Origin: Chitinophaga tropicalis
GTDB lineage: Bacteria > Bacteroidota > Bacteroidia > Chitinophagales > Chitinophagaceae
Direction: 5' to 3'
NCBI RefSeq assembly: GCF_009758205.1
Contig: NZ_WRXN01000006.1
Location: 1-64,000 of the forward strand
Length of the DNA: 64,000 bases
Shown here piece by piece: positions 44,069 to 54,000 of this stretch; within the stretch, counting starts at the first letter, position 1; each line of letters starts with the position of its first letter. The notes under the pieces were generated by a model. It was not told where the DNA came from. It saw only the letters and a program-made list of their open reading frames with translations, and ran no database searches. A program made the position numbers and the translations under genes.

Positions 44069-44322
44069 TATTCCTGCCTGCTGCCGGAGGCTCTCATCCC
44101 TCTACTCAACTCCACCTTTCAAGTATGTTTCAAGCATGTTTCAAGCATGTTTAAAGCATGTATTGCGGGTGCACTTCTGCACCACTTATTATCCCACACA
44201 TCACTCAAAAAACCATACTGATCAATTACCTTTCACTAAAATTTTTAGTAAAATCATAATTATGCCGTAGTTTAGTAGTCTAAATAAGTTCATGGCATCG
44301 CCCTGACTTTTTATAATCTGAT
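44069..44322. repeat. Four tandem 11-bp repeats in the uvrA upstream region
   Basis: TTTCAAGTATG, TTTCAAGCATG, TTTCAAGCATG and TTTAAAGCATG follow one another exactly at 44117-44160. The rest of the gap is AT-rich and must hold the uvrA promoter. The direct repeats could be a regulator binding array or simple slippage; no gene is present in the gap. Confidence 0.65.
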
Positions 44323-47196
44323 ATGGCAAAGAAGAAAGAGAATGTAACTTTACCGGAACCTGCGCCGACCCTCGCGGACGACCATATAGCAGTATTTGGC
44401 GCCCGGGCACATAACCTGAAAAATCTGGACCTGCAGTTACCGAAAAATAAACTGGTCGTTATTACCGGCATCAGCGGCAGCGGAAAATCCTCCCTGGCAT
44501 TCGACACCATCTATGCAGAAGGCCAGCGCCGCTACATGGAAAGTTTCTCCGCTTACGCCCGGCAGTTCATTGGCGATATGGAAAGACCCGATGTAGATAA
44601 GATCACCGGTCTCTCTCCCGTTATCTCTATTGAACAGAAAACAACCAATAAGAACCCAAGATCTACTGTAGGTACCATTACAGAGATCTACGACTTCCTC
44701 CGCCTGCTTTACGCACGTGTAGGCGTTGCCTATTCATATAATACAGGCAAACGCATGACCCGCTTCTCGGAAGAAGAGATCATGGAACACCTGTTCAAAA
44801 ACTACCCTAAAAAGAAGCTCGCCATTCTGGCTCCCCTGGTACGCGGCCGTAAAGGCCATTACCGTGAGCTGTTTGAACAGCTCCGCAAACAGGGATACCT
44901 GAAAGTACGGGTAGATGGAGAGATAATGGACCTGAAAGACCGTATGCAGGTAGACCGTTACAAGATCCACGAAATAGAACTGGTGGTAGACCGCATACAG
45001 GTACAGGACGACGCCCGCGCCCGCATCAGCCAGAGCGTTCAGAAAGCCCTGCAGATGGGTAAAGGCCTGCTCTTTATCCTGGATAACGACAGCGGAAAAG
45101 TGAGCCAGTACAGTAAACAGCTCATGTGCGTGGATACCGGCATCTCATACGAAGAACCTTCTCCCAATACTTTTTCCTTCAACTCGCCCTACGGCGCCTG
45201 TCCCCGTTGTAAAGGACTGGGCACCATCTACCAGATAGATATGGATGCAGTCATCCCTGACTACTCCGTCTCCCTCAATGATGGCGGCCTTGCCCCGCTG
45301 GGTGAAGCCCGCGATACCTTTACCTTCAAACAGGTACAGCAGCTGGCCCGGAAATATAAGTTCTCCCTGACAGCTCCCATTTCCGCACTGCCTGAAAATA
45401 TACTGAACCTGCTGCTCTTCGGCGACGAGAACGGCAAACTGGACATGGACCTGGAATTTGGCGACAACGGAGAAGCCTCCTATTCTACAGAATACGAAGG
45501 CGTGATCAACACCGTACGCCGTTACTTTAACGATACCTCTTCAGATGCCGTACGCAACTGGGCGGAAAGCTTCATGAAACTGCATACCTGTCCTGAATGC
45601 TCCGGCACCCGCCTTAAAAAGGAAAGCCTCTTTTTTAAAGTGGACGAAAGGAATATCGCTGAACTGAGCAGCATGGACCTGGATAAGCTGCTGGTATGGT
45701 TCAAAGACATAGAAAAGCGCCTGGATAAAAAGCAGAACGCTATTGCCAAAGATATCCTGAAAGAGATCCGCGAGAGGCTCGGGTTCCTGCTCAACGTAGG
45801 CTTGAACTACCTCACCCTCTACCGTGCTACCCGCACGCTCAGTGGTGGCGAAAGTCAGCGTATCCGCCTGGCCACCCAGATAGGCTCCCAGCTGATGGGC
45901 ATCACCTATATCCTGGACGAGCCCAGCATAGGCCTGCATCAGCGGGACAATATGCAGCTCATAGACGCCCTCCGTAACCTGAAAGAAATGGGCAATACGG
46001 TGATAGTAGTAGAGCACGATAAGGATATCATGCTGCATGCAGATCACCTGGTAGACATCGGGCCCGGCGCCGGTGTACATGGTGGTCAGATCATTGCCCA
46101 GGGCACTCCCAAAGAAATTCTGAAACTCGATACGCCTACTGCTGGTTATCTGAATGGCAAACGGGTAACACCCGTTCCGGCAGAACGCCGCAAGGGCAAT
46201 GGCAAGGTCCTGGAGCTGAAAGGCGCTACAGGCAATAACCTGAAGAACGTAAATGTCAAATTCCCCCTTGGGACGTTCATCTGTGTTACCGGTGTTTCCG
46301 GCAGTGGTAAATCCACGCTGATCAACGAAACGCTGTATCCTATCCTCAGTAAGCATGCCTACGATTCCAGCCTGGAACCGATGCCTTATAAAAGTATCAA
46401 GGGGCTGGAAAACATAGATAAGGTGATAGAGATCGACCAGTCTCCCATTGGCCGTACTCCCCGCAGTAACCCTGCCACCTACTGCGGATTCTTCACAGAT
46501 ATCCGCCAGCTCTTTTCCCAGGTACCGGAAGCCAAGATCAGGGGATATAACGCCGGGCGTTTCTCCTTCAACGTGAAAAGCGGCCGTTGTGATGTTTGTG
46601 AAGGCGGCGGCATGCGCGTCATAGAAATGAACTTCCTGCCAGACGTATACGTACATTGTGAAAAGTGCAATGGTCGCCGTTATAACAGGGAAACCCTGGA
46701 GATCCGCTATAAAGGCAAATCCATCTCCGATGTATTGGATATGACGGTAGATGAAGCCGTGGAATTCTTCCAGCCTGTCAGCTATATCTACCGGAAGGTC
46801 AAGACGTTACAGGATGTGGGACTGGGGTATATTACCCTCGGACAATCAGCCGTAACCCTCTCCGGTGGTGAAGCGCAGCGTGTAAAGCTGGCTACTGAGC
46901 TTTCCAAGAAAGATACCGGCAAAACCATTTACATCCTGGACGAGCCCACTACCGGTCTGCACTTCCAGGATATACAGCTGCTGCTGAACGTATTGAATAA
47001 ACTGGTAGACCGTGGTAACACGGTCCTGGTCATAGAACATAATCTGGACGTCATCAAAATGGCTGATCATATTATTGACCTTGGCCCTGAAGGTGGCGCT
47101 GGTGGTGGTACCATTCTTTGTACTGGTACCCCTGAAGAGGTGGCAGATTGTAAAGACAGCCATACTGCCCGCTTCCTCAAATCAGAGCTTAACTAA
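44323..47196 (+). CDS. uvrA: Excinuclease ABC subunit A
   Basis: A 957-aa DNA damage recognition ATPase of nucleotide excision repair. It has two ABC modules with Walker A GISGSGKS (near 48-55) and GVSGSGKST (near 660), signatures LSGGESQRIRLATQIGSQL and LSGGEAQRVKLATEL, the DEPSIGLHQRD and DEPTTGLHFQD Walker B/D-loops, and zinc fingers CPRCKGLG, CPECSGTR and CDVCEGGG...CEKCNGRR. It is complete at normal length. Codon use is core-like. It works with UvrB and UvrC, which are not in the window. Confidence 0.98.
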   Translation: MAKKKENVTLPEPAPTLADDHIAVFGARAHNLKNLDLQLPKNKLVVITGISGSGKSSLAFDTIYAEGQRRYMESFSAYARQFIGDMERPDVDKITGLSPVISIEQKTTNKNPRSTVGTITEIYDFLRLLYARVGVAYSYNTGKRMTRFSEEEIMEHLFKNYPKKKLAILAPLVRGRKGHYRELFEQLRKQGYLKVRVDGEIMDLKDRMQVDRYKIHEIELVVDRIQVQDDARARISQSVQKALQMGKGLLFILDNDSGKVSQYSKQLMCVDTGISYEEPSPNTFSFNSPYGACPRCKGLGTIYQIDMDAVIPDYSVSLNDGGLAPLGEARDTFTFKQVQQLARKYKFSLTAPISALPENILNLLLFGDENGKLDMDLEFGDNGEASYSTEYEGVINTVRRYFNDTSSDAVRNWAESFMKLHTCPECSGTRLKKESLFFKVDERNIAELSSMDLDKLLVWFKDIEKRLDKKQNAIAKDILKEIRERLGFLLNVGLNYLTLYRATRTLSGGESQRIRLATQIGSQLMGITYILDEPSIGLHQRDNMQLIDALRNLKEMGNTVIVVEHDKDIMLHADHLVDIGPGAGVHGGQIIAQGTPKEILKLDTPTAGYLNGKRVTPVPAERRKGNGKVLELKGATGNNLKNVNVKFPLGTFICVTGVSGSGKSTLINETLYPILSKHAYDSSLEPMPYKSIKGLENIDKVIEIDQSPIGRTPRSNPATYCGFFTDIRQLFSQVPEAKIRGYNAGRFSFNVKSGRCDVCEGGGMRVIEMNFLPDVYVHCEKCNGRRYNRETLEIRYKGKSISDVLDMTVDEAVEFFQPVSYIYRKVKTLQDVGLGYITLGQSAVTLSGGEAQRVKLATELSKKDTGKTIYILDEPTTGLHFQDIQLLLNVLNKLVDRGNTVLVIEHNLDVIKMADHIIDLGPEGGAGGGTILCTGTPEEVADCKDSHTARFLKSELN

Positions 47197-47213
47197 CCGG
47201 CCTTCGGCCGGTT
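47195..47213 (+). terminator. Short GC hairpin overlapping the uvrA stop region
   Basis: AACCGGCC-TTC-GGCCGGTT is a perfect 8-bp stem, beginning within the uvrA stop codon. It has no T-run, and the strong bidirectional terminator just downstream may be the main one. Confidence 0.6.
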
Positions 47214-47223
47214 AAACTCCCCT

Positions 47224-47268
47224 CTCAAAAAAATCGCTTTTGCCGAAGGCAAAAGCGATTTTTTTGAG
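47224..47268. terminator. Bidirectional terminator
   Basis: CTCAAAAAAATCGCTTTTGCC-GAA and its exact mate form a 21-bp palindrome with A-run and T-run on the two sides, so it can end transcription from either direction. Confidence 0.92.
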
Positions 47269-47321
47269 CAGTTTTTTTACCCCCTGCACAGTTAAAATGC
47301 AGGAACTCGTAATTTGCACGC

Positions 47322-47798
47322 ATGAAATACATTCCTGGACTTATTGCAATACTGCTCATGTCAGTTTTTGCAGCCTGTGAAGATGAGACGAAGACCTGCG
47401 ATCAGACGCTGATCTCAGATCTGGGCATTAATTTTAAGAGGGATACACTGGATGGTTTTATTATTAAGGACACTATCTGGCCCAAGGTCACCATGTATGC
47501 AATAGGTAAAGACACTATTGTAAACCGCCAGCCGCGCTCCAGTGTATTCGTGGCACTGAACCCGCTGGCAGACAGCAGCATGTTCTACCTCCGGCTGGAT
47601 TCTGCCGCTGTGGCAGATACCCTCATTTTCCGCTACGCCAGGAAACCCAATTTTGTCTCTGCCGGTTGCGGTTTTGCCACCTTTTATACGCTGGATACCG
47701 TTATCTGCACATTTAACACCATCGACTACCTCCGTATTAATAACAAGGAAGTAAACAGTACGAATGATACGCACGTTTCTTTATACTATATCCGTTAG
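47322..47798 (+). CDS. DUF6452 family lipoprotein
   Basis: A 158-aa exported protein: hydrophobic N-terminus IPGLIAILLMSVFAACEDE with a lipobox-like AACE (Cys19). The body is beta-rich with DTIVNRQPRSSVFVALNPLA and CGFATFYTLDTV, as in the DUF6452 family of Bacteroidota. It overlaps the next gene by 35 bases (47764-47798), and DUF6452 with DUF6048 is a conserved pair, probably an envelope or outer-membrane component. The function is unknown. Confidence 0.85.
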   Translation: MKYIPGLIAILLMSVFAACEDETKTCDQTLISDLGINFKRDTLDGFIIKDTIWPKVTMYAIGKDTIVNRQPRSSVFVALNPLADSSMFYLRLDSAAVADTLIFRYARKPNFVSAGCGFATFYTLDTVICTFNTIDYLRINNKEVNSTNDTHVSLYYIR

Positions 47799-48627
47799 TC
47801 TGGCGCTCCTGTCCGCCTTTTCTTTACAGGCACAGGTAAAACCGGCCAGCCCGGCGGGCGATACCATTCGTCTGACCAAACCCGCGCAGGACAGCACCCT
47901 TCGCCGGCAGGCAACGCCTCCCCGCAAACAGGACAGCATTGCTGCACGTAAACAGGCCCGGCCCACTCCTCCGGTAACACGCCTGCCTGACAGTGTTTAC
48001 TATGTACCCGGCGGCCTCCGTGTAGGCGTAGACATCAGCCGTTTTGCACTGCTCTATTTCCAGCCTTACAGAACAGATGTCACTTTCCAGGCAGATGCCC
48101 GCATCAACAAAAAGCTCTACGGCGCTATAGAAATGGGGTATAACCGGACCTCCCACAGCGATACCAGCTATACTTATAAGGGAAATGGTATGTATGCCAC
48201 CATCGGCGTAGATTATGATTTCCTGAAGAAAAGAGATAAGGACGAGAAGAACATGGTATTTGCAGGCATCCGTTACGGTTTTGCACGGAATAGTTATGAA
48301 GTGCCCAATTACAGGATAATCAGCGATTACTGGGGCTCAGACATTACCGGCTCCTATCCTAAAACCAGTATGACGGCTCACTGGATAGAGCTCTGTATGG
48401 GGATCCGGGTAGAGGCATTGAAAAATTTCTTCCTGGGATGGGGCATCCGTGAAAAGATCATGCTTAGCAGCAGTGCAGACGATGCTTTCCCGCCAATTGT
48501 CATTCCCGGCTTTGGCAGTGGTAATAAGCGTTCCCAGTTTGATATGACATACACCGTTTCTTATTATTTCCCGCTCTATAAACTAAAGGTCAGCGAATCC
48601 CGCGAGCCCAGAAAGAAGAAGGATTAA
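47764..48627 (+). CDS. DUF6048 family exported protein
   Basis: A 287-aa protein with a signal peptide (MIRTFLYTISVSLALLSAFS), a proline/threonine/lysine-rich linker (residues 25-75), then a beta-barrel-like domain (YVPGGLRVGVDISRFALLYF to YTVSYYFPLYKLKVSESREP). Alternating aromatic-ended strands suggest an outer-membrane barrel. Start ATG lies inside the DUF6452 gene. The pair is a Bacteroidota signature; the function is unknown. Confidence 0.86.
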   Translation: MIRTFLYTISVSLALLSAFSLQAQVKPASPAGDTIRLTKPAQDSTLRRQATPPRKQDSIAARKQARPTPPVTRLPDSVYYVPGGLRVGVDISRFALLYFQPYRTDVTFQADARINKKLYGAIEMGYNRTSHSDTSYTYKGNGMYATIGVDYDFLKKRDKDEKNMVFAGIRYGFARNSYEVPNYRIISDYWGSDITGSYPKTSMTAHWIELCMGIRVEALKNFFLGWGIREKIMLSSSADDAFPPIVIPGFGSGNKRSQFDMTYTVSYYFPLYKLKVSESREPRKKKD

Positions 48628-48653
48628 CTTATTCAGATTATTCAAACACTATA

Positions 48654-48687
48654 AAAAGGCTTTCATTTCAGATGAAAGCTTTTTTTA
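48654..48687. terminator. Terminator between DUF6048 and the GNAT gene
   Basis: AAAAAGGCTTTCATTTC with ATGAAAGCTTTTTTT forms a stem with an A-run and a T-run; it probably acts for both convergent genes. Confidence 0.8.
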
Positions 48688-48701
48688 TCCTTCCACCACC
48701 A

Positions 48702-49169
48702 TCACTTCTCACTCTCACTCACCTCTCTGATCATATCAATATGCATGATCCCATCATCATCATACGCTTCACTACAGGCAACAAATCCAAAAGAACCATA
48801 AAACTTCTCCAGGTGTGCCTGTGCACTTATCTTCACAGGAATTTTTCCAAACCGGTCTTCTATCGCCTTAATAGAATGTTCCATTAACACCCTTCCTGTA
48901 CCTCCTTTCCTTGCCTTTTCCGGCACCACTACCCGCCCAATACCAGACATACTGAATTTAATTCCCGGCCCAAACACCCTTGAATAGGCTACCAGTTCTC
49001 CATTCTCCTTCTCAAACCCCATCACATGCACTGCCAGCTGATCTGTGTTATCTATATCCTGGAACACACAATTCTGTTCCACCACAAACACTTCAGATCT
49101 AAGCATAAGAAATGCATAAAGCTCATGAATTGTTAATTCCTCAAAGGTTTTCACCAACCATTGTATCAT
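48702..49169 (-). CDS. GNAT acetyltransferase, ElaA-like
   Basis: A 155-aa GNAT protein. ElaA signature residues are MLRSEVFVVEQNCVFQDIDN, RVFGPGIKFSMSGIGRVVV with the acetyl-CoA loop ARKGGTGRVLMEHSI, and AHLEKFYGSFGFVACSEAYD. The ElaA family acetylates small amines or unknown targets. It is single-gene, convergent with the DUF6048 gene. Confidence 0.93.
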   Translation of the reverse strand: MIQWLVKTFEELTIHELYAFLMLRSEVFVVEQNCVFQDIDNTDQLAVHVMGFEKENGELVAYSRVFGPGIKFSMSGIGRVVVPEKARKGGTGRVLMEHSIKAIEDRFGKIPVKISAQAHLEKFYGSFGFVACSEAYDDDGIMHIDMIREVSESEK

Positions 49170-49284
49170 AAAAGTAAAATTGAATTAAAACAAACAACAA
49201 AACACCCAACCCAACCCAAATAACCAACCACCAACCACCAATCAACAATCACCAATCAACAACCTGTCTCAACCCTCCCGGAAG
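49170..49284. other. Low-complexity upstream region of the GNAT gene
   Basis: A stretch composed almost only of A and C (AACAAACAACAAAACACCCA-type, then ACCAACCACCAATCAAC repeats). It is the leader of the minus-strand GNAT gene and could carry a promoter, but no box is resolved in the low-complexity DNA. Confidence 0.4.
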
Positions 49285-49441
49285 GTCAGCGTCTCCGGAA
49301 GTAGTTAAAAATGGGCCTTATCTATTTGACAAATATTTGACACCGCCCCATCCACCACCACCGCCCAAACATTTGATAAAGTTAAATAGAATTCCAGCCA
49401 AATAGATTCAGCCCATTTTAACTACTTCCGGAAAAGCGACT
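49285..49441. repeat. Imperfect long inverted repeat (~150 bp)
   Basis: CTCCGGAAGTAGTTAAAA-ATGGGCC (49293-49317) is mirrored by GCCCATTTTAACTACTTCC (49411-49429) with the outer CCGGAA continuing to 49433. Inner pairs continue: ATCTATTT against AAATAGAT, and CAAATATTTG-type against CAAATGTTTG-type segments. The whole is a hairpin-forming unit with a spacer of about 95 bases, reminiscent of a REP or MITE-like element. There is no gene in the rest of the gap to 49555. Confidence 0.6.
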
Positions 49442-49555
49442 CCTCCCAAAAAAACAAACCCCCAAAGCCAAAAACAAACCACAACATCCCCACAAACAGG
49501 GATAAACAATCCCACAATTAGTAATAATTTAGCACCGAGAAACAGCAAAAAGATC
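49442..49555. other. A/C-rich leader of the ABC ATPase gene
   Basis: Another A/C-rich stretch (CCCAAAAAAACAAACCCCCA) ending in AATTAGTAATAATTTAGCACC, where TAATTTAG resembles a -7 box. No gene. Confidence 0.4.
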
Positions 49556-51037
49556 ATGAGCCCATTCCTTACTTTAGAACACATCACAGTACGCTACATA
49601 GACAGAACTCTCTTCACCAACCTCTCCCTTGAAATAAAACAAGGCGAACAATGGGCCATTACCGGCCCAAGCGGCTCCGGCAAAACCGCCCTTCTCAACA
49701 CCATCGCCGGCAAGTTCAATATCATCAACGGCTCTATAAAATATCATTTCTTCGACACCTACCGTAACACCCACACCATTACCGACCCCTACTTTACCCA
49801 CCGCAACTTACTGGCCCTTGTAGGCCATCACCATACATTCAGAAACCGTTCCAATACAACAACAGATTTCTACTACCAGCAACGTTTCAACAGCATGGAC
49901 TCGGAAGACGCTCCCACTGTACGTGAGTATCTCTACGGAGAAGCAGAACCTGCTCTCCCCGCAATATTAGCACCACTGAAGATCGCCCCATTGCTGGACA
50001 GGGAACTGATCAAACTCTCTAACGGAGAAACCAGGAGGGTAATGATCGCCAGATCATTATTACAGGAGCCTTTACTGCTCATGCTGGACAATCCCTTCAC
50101 CGGCCTTGATATAGAAACGAGGAAGCATTTCCGTGAGATGGTGAACAGTATTATTGCCAATGGTACTACCGTGCTGCTGGTAACCTCACCTGCAGAAGTA
50201 CCGGAAAATATTACAAATGTGCTGACCCTTGAAGACGGGAATATAACAGGTAAATATACACGGGAAGAGTTTTTACAGTTACCTTTACCCGAAGGATCGC
50301 CCGCTATCCGGCTGGATGAAGAAAAGATCCGTGCTATTGTCAAACCGCCGGCAACGAAGTTTGACACTATCATCCGTATGGAGCACATAAAAGTACAATA
50401 CGGTGAACATTTGATACTGGATGATGTTAACTGGATAGTGAAGCCCAACGAAAAATGGGCGCTGCTGGGTCACAATGGCGCAGGCAAATCCACACTGCTG
50501 AGCCTGATCACGGGCGACAACCCCCAGGCTTACGCGCAGGAACTGTATTTATTTGACCGTAAAAGGGGCAGCGGAGAAAGTATATGGGACATTAAACGGA
50601 AGATAGGTTTTGTTTCGCCCGAACTACACCAGTATTTCCAGGCAGGCACCAGTTGCAAACAGGTCGTGGTATCCGGATTTTATGATGTTATAGGTGGCGG
50701 GCGACAGGGAACCCCGGAACAGCAGGAACATGCCGCTGCCTGGATGGATATTCTGGACATCGCCTCCTACCTGGACCAACCTTTCAAAGGAGTGCCGGAA
50801 AGCGTACAACGCCTCACCCTCCTGGCCAGGGCACTGGTAAAAGAACCACCCCTGCTGATATTTGATGAACCCTGCCAGGGCCTTGACACCCAACAGAAAG
50901 AACATTTTAAACATGTAATTGATACATTATGCGGTATTATGGACCTTACCCTCATCTTTGTAACACATTACCAGGATGAAATTCCTGCCGCCGTGAACAA
51001 AGTACTGAAACTCGAAAAGGGTAAACCTATATATTAG
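49556..51037 (+). CDS. Two-domain ABC ATPase (ModF-like)
   Basis: A 493-aa soluble protein with two ATP-binding cassettes: Walker A GPSGSGKT (about 38-45) and GHNGAGKST (about 305), Walker B LLMLDNPFTGLD and LIFDEPCQGLD. The first signature is KLSNGETRR, the second is degenerate (GVPESVQRLTLLAR). No transmembrane part and no permease neighbour. It resembles the photorepair/ModF-type cytosolic ATPases, whose exact role is unclear. Start ATG 49556. Confidence 0.9.
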   Translation: MSPFLTLEHITVRYIDRTLFTNLSLEIKQGEQWAITGPSGSGKTALLNTIAGKFNIINGSIKYHFFDTYRNTHTITDPYFTHRNLLALVGHHHTFRNRSNTTTDFYYQQRFNSMDSEDAPTVREYLYGEAEPALPAILAPLKIAPLLDRELIKLSNGETRRVMIARSLLQEPLLLMLDNPFTGLDIETRKHFREMVNSIIANGTTVLLVTSPAEVPENITNVLTLEDGNITGKYTREEFLQLPLPEGSPAIRLDEEKIRAIVKPPATKFDTIIRMEHIKVQYGEHLILDDVNWIVKPNEKWALLGHNGAGKSTLLSLITGDNPQAYAQELYLFDRKRGSGESIWDIKRKIGFVSPELHQYFQAGTSCKQVVVSGFYDVIGGGRQGTPEQQEHAAAWMDILDIASYLDQPFKGVPESVQRLTLLARALVKEPPLLIFDEPCQGLDTQQKEHFKHVIDTLCGIMDLTLIFVTHYQDEIPAAVNKVLKLEKGKPIY

Positions 51038-51086
51038 CAATATACCATATTTGATTACCTTTAGACTTTAAACAGCATTTATCCTC

Positions 51087-54000
51087 ATGGGTCCCAAAAA
51101 AAGACTGGCGGTTGCCGCCACCCTCATGATAGGTATTGTCCTATCATGCCTGACTGCCTGTAAGCATACCAAGAGAGCTATTAGTCCCGCTCTGGCCAAA
51201 TACGTAGAGGCCTATACCGCTGGCGTTATTTCCCGGCAAAGCACTATCCGGGTACAGCTGACCAGCAGCAACAATATCACACATACACAGAATGAGCCCG
51301 TAGACGAAGAACTCTTCGACTTCAGCCCCGGCATTGAAGGAAAGGCCTACTGGATAGACGCCACTACAGTCGAATTCCGGCCCGACGCTAACCTCGACCC
51401 CGGCAAAAAATATACCGCCACTTTTAAACTGGGCAGGATCCTGAAAGTAGAGAAGGAAGTGAAGGAGTTCGACTTTGAATTCCAGGTCATCAAACCTTCC
51501 TATGCTATTGAGGAATATGGTCTCAAATCTGCCAGCACAAGCTCTATCAGCAAAATGACCTTCACCGGCCAGATCGCCACTGCCGATATTGAAGATCCGC
51601 AGCAGATAGAAAAAGTGCTCAGCGCCACTTTCGATGGAAAAAAGATGCCCATCACCTGGCAGCACAGCGCAGCAGAAAAAACTTCTAAATTTTCTATAGA
51701 GAACCTGGTACGCGGCAACAGCGCCCGTAAGCTGGAGCTCAGCTGGGACGGTAAGCCCCTGAAAGTGGACATGGATGGTAAAAAGACCATAGAAGTTCCT
51801 GCCATTACTGACTTCAAAGTACTGGAAGTACGTGCAGAAAGTGAAGAAGAACAATATGTACTGGTACAGTTCTCCGATCCTATCAGCGTTGCCCAGAACC
51901 TGGACGGCCTGATCGGGATTAGTGGTGTAAGCGATCTCCGTTACTCCATAGAAGGCAGCGAGGTAAAGGTCTTTGCTCCTAAAAGACTGGAAGGTAATTA
52001 CACTGTTGTAGTGAATGAAGGTATCTTAAACATCAATGACGACAAGCTCAGTAAATCTTTCTCCGCCAATATCAACTTCGAAAATGTAATGCCTTCTGTT
52101 ACTATCCCGGGTAAAGGTGTGATCCTGCCTGAAAGTAACAAACTGGTACTGCCTTTCGAAGCCGTGAACCTGAACGCTGTGGATGTGACCATCATCAAGA
52201 TCTATGAGAACAATATCCCGCAATATCTTCAGCAGAACGATCTGGATGGCAGCCAGGAGCTGCGCCGCGTAAGCCGCCCTGTAGTTGAGAAAACCATCCG
52301 CCTCGATGACGATAAATCCCTGAACCTGCATAAACGCAACCGCTTCTTCCTCGATATGGAAAAACTGTTGCGTACAGAACCCGGCGCTATCTACCGCGTT
52401 ACTATCGGCTTCCGTAAATCATACTCCCTGTACGGCTGTGCTGCCGGCGGAGATGATAAAGCTGGCAGCAGCGAAGGAGAAGATGAAGAGTATTATGGTG
52501 GATACTATGGTGATAAGCTCGATGAAGACGATGAATTCTGGCGTCGTTACGACAGCTACTACCCCTACGGTTATTCATGGGAACACAGGGACGATCCCTG
52601 CTCCAACTCTTACTACAATAAAGACAAATGGGCATCCCGTAACGTCTTCTCTTCCAATATAGGCCTTACCGTTAAGAGAGGAAATGACAACAGTATGCTG
52701 GTAGCCGTTACAGACATCCGCGACACCAAACCCCTGGTAGGTGTTGAGCTGGAACTGCTGGACTACCAGAACCAGGTGATCTTCAAGATCAAGAGTGATG
52801 GAGACGGTCTTGCTAAATTTGACCTGAAACGCAAACCTTATCTCCTCATTGCCAAAAAAGATAATGAAAGAGGTTACCTGAAACTGGACGATGGCAACTC
52901 CCTGCCACTGGGCCGTTTTGATGTGCAGGGCGAAGAAGTGCAGAGCGGTATCAAAGGCTTCCTCTATGGCGAACGTGGCGTATGGCGCCCGGGAGATACC
53001 CTCTTCCTCACATTCATCCTGGAAGATAAAGACCAGAAACTGCCGCCCAATCACCCGGTTACACTGGAGCTCTATAATCCTAAAGGACAATTATACAAAC
53101 AGCTGAATGCCCTGCAGTCCGTTAACGGATTCTACAGCTTCACAACTGCGACTTCCCCGGACGATCTGACAGGCAGCTGGACTGCTAAAGTGAAGGTAGG
53201 CGGCGCTACATTCTCCAAAAATCTGCGCATTGAGACCATCAAGCCTAACAGGCTCAAAATAAAGATGGACTTCGGCACTAATACCACTCTTTCCAAAGAA
53301 GGAACTGAAGGTAACCTCAGCGCCCAATGGCTGTTTGGTGCCACTGCTCAGAACCTGAAAGCAAAAGTGGATGTGTCGCTGAGCCAGCAGACCACCAGCT
53401 TCAAAAACTTTACAGGATATCACTTTGACGATCCTATCACTCATTTTGAAGCTGAGAACAAAACAATCTTTGAAAGCAGCCTGGGCGAAAGCGGCTCAGC
53501 TCCCGTAAAAGTAAACCTGCCGCTGGGTAACCTGGCGCCTGGTCAGCTGAAAGCCAATTTCGAGATCAAGGTCTTTGAACCCGGAGGCGACTTCAGCATA
53601 GATCATTTCTCCATGCCTTACAATCCGTTTGCTTCGTATGCGGGTATACGTATGCCGGAAGGCGATCGTATGACAGGTATGCTGCTGACAGACAAAGCCC
53701 ATGCTGTCAGCATCGTGAACGTAGATCAGAACGGTAACCTGCTGCGTGGTAACCAGGATGTACAGGTAGAACTGTATAAAGTACGCTGGCGCTGGTGGTG
53801 GGACCAGGGCAGTGAAGATGAGTTCAGCAACTTCACACAGGACAGTTACAACCAGCTGTTACACAAAGAAACCGTCACCCTGCATAACGGTAAAGGCACC
53901 TGGAACCTGCAGATAGCTTATCCTGATTGGGGACGCTTCCTGGTAAGGGTGAAAGACCTGCAGAGCGGCCATACCACCGGTCAGGCAGTATACATAGACT

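Noticed and set aside
45541..46656. A long minus-strand frame over uvrA (371 codons)
   Set aside because: Antisense shadow of uvrA with no protein features.
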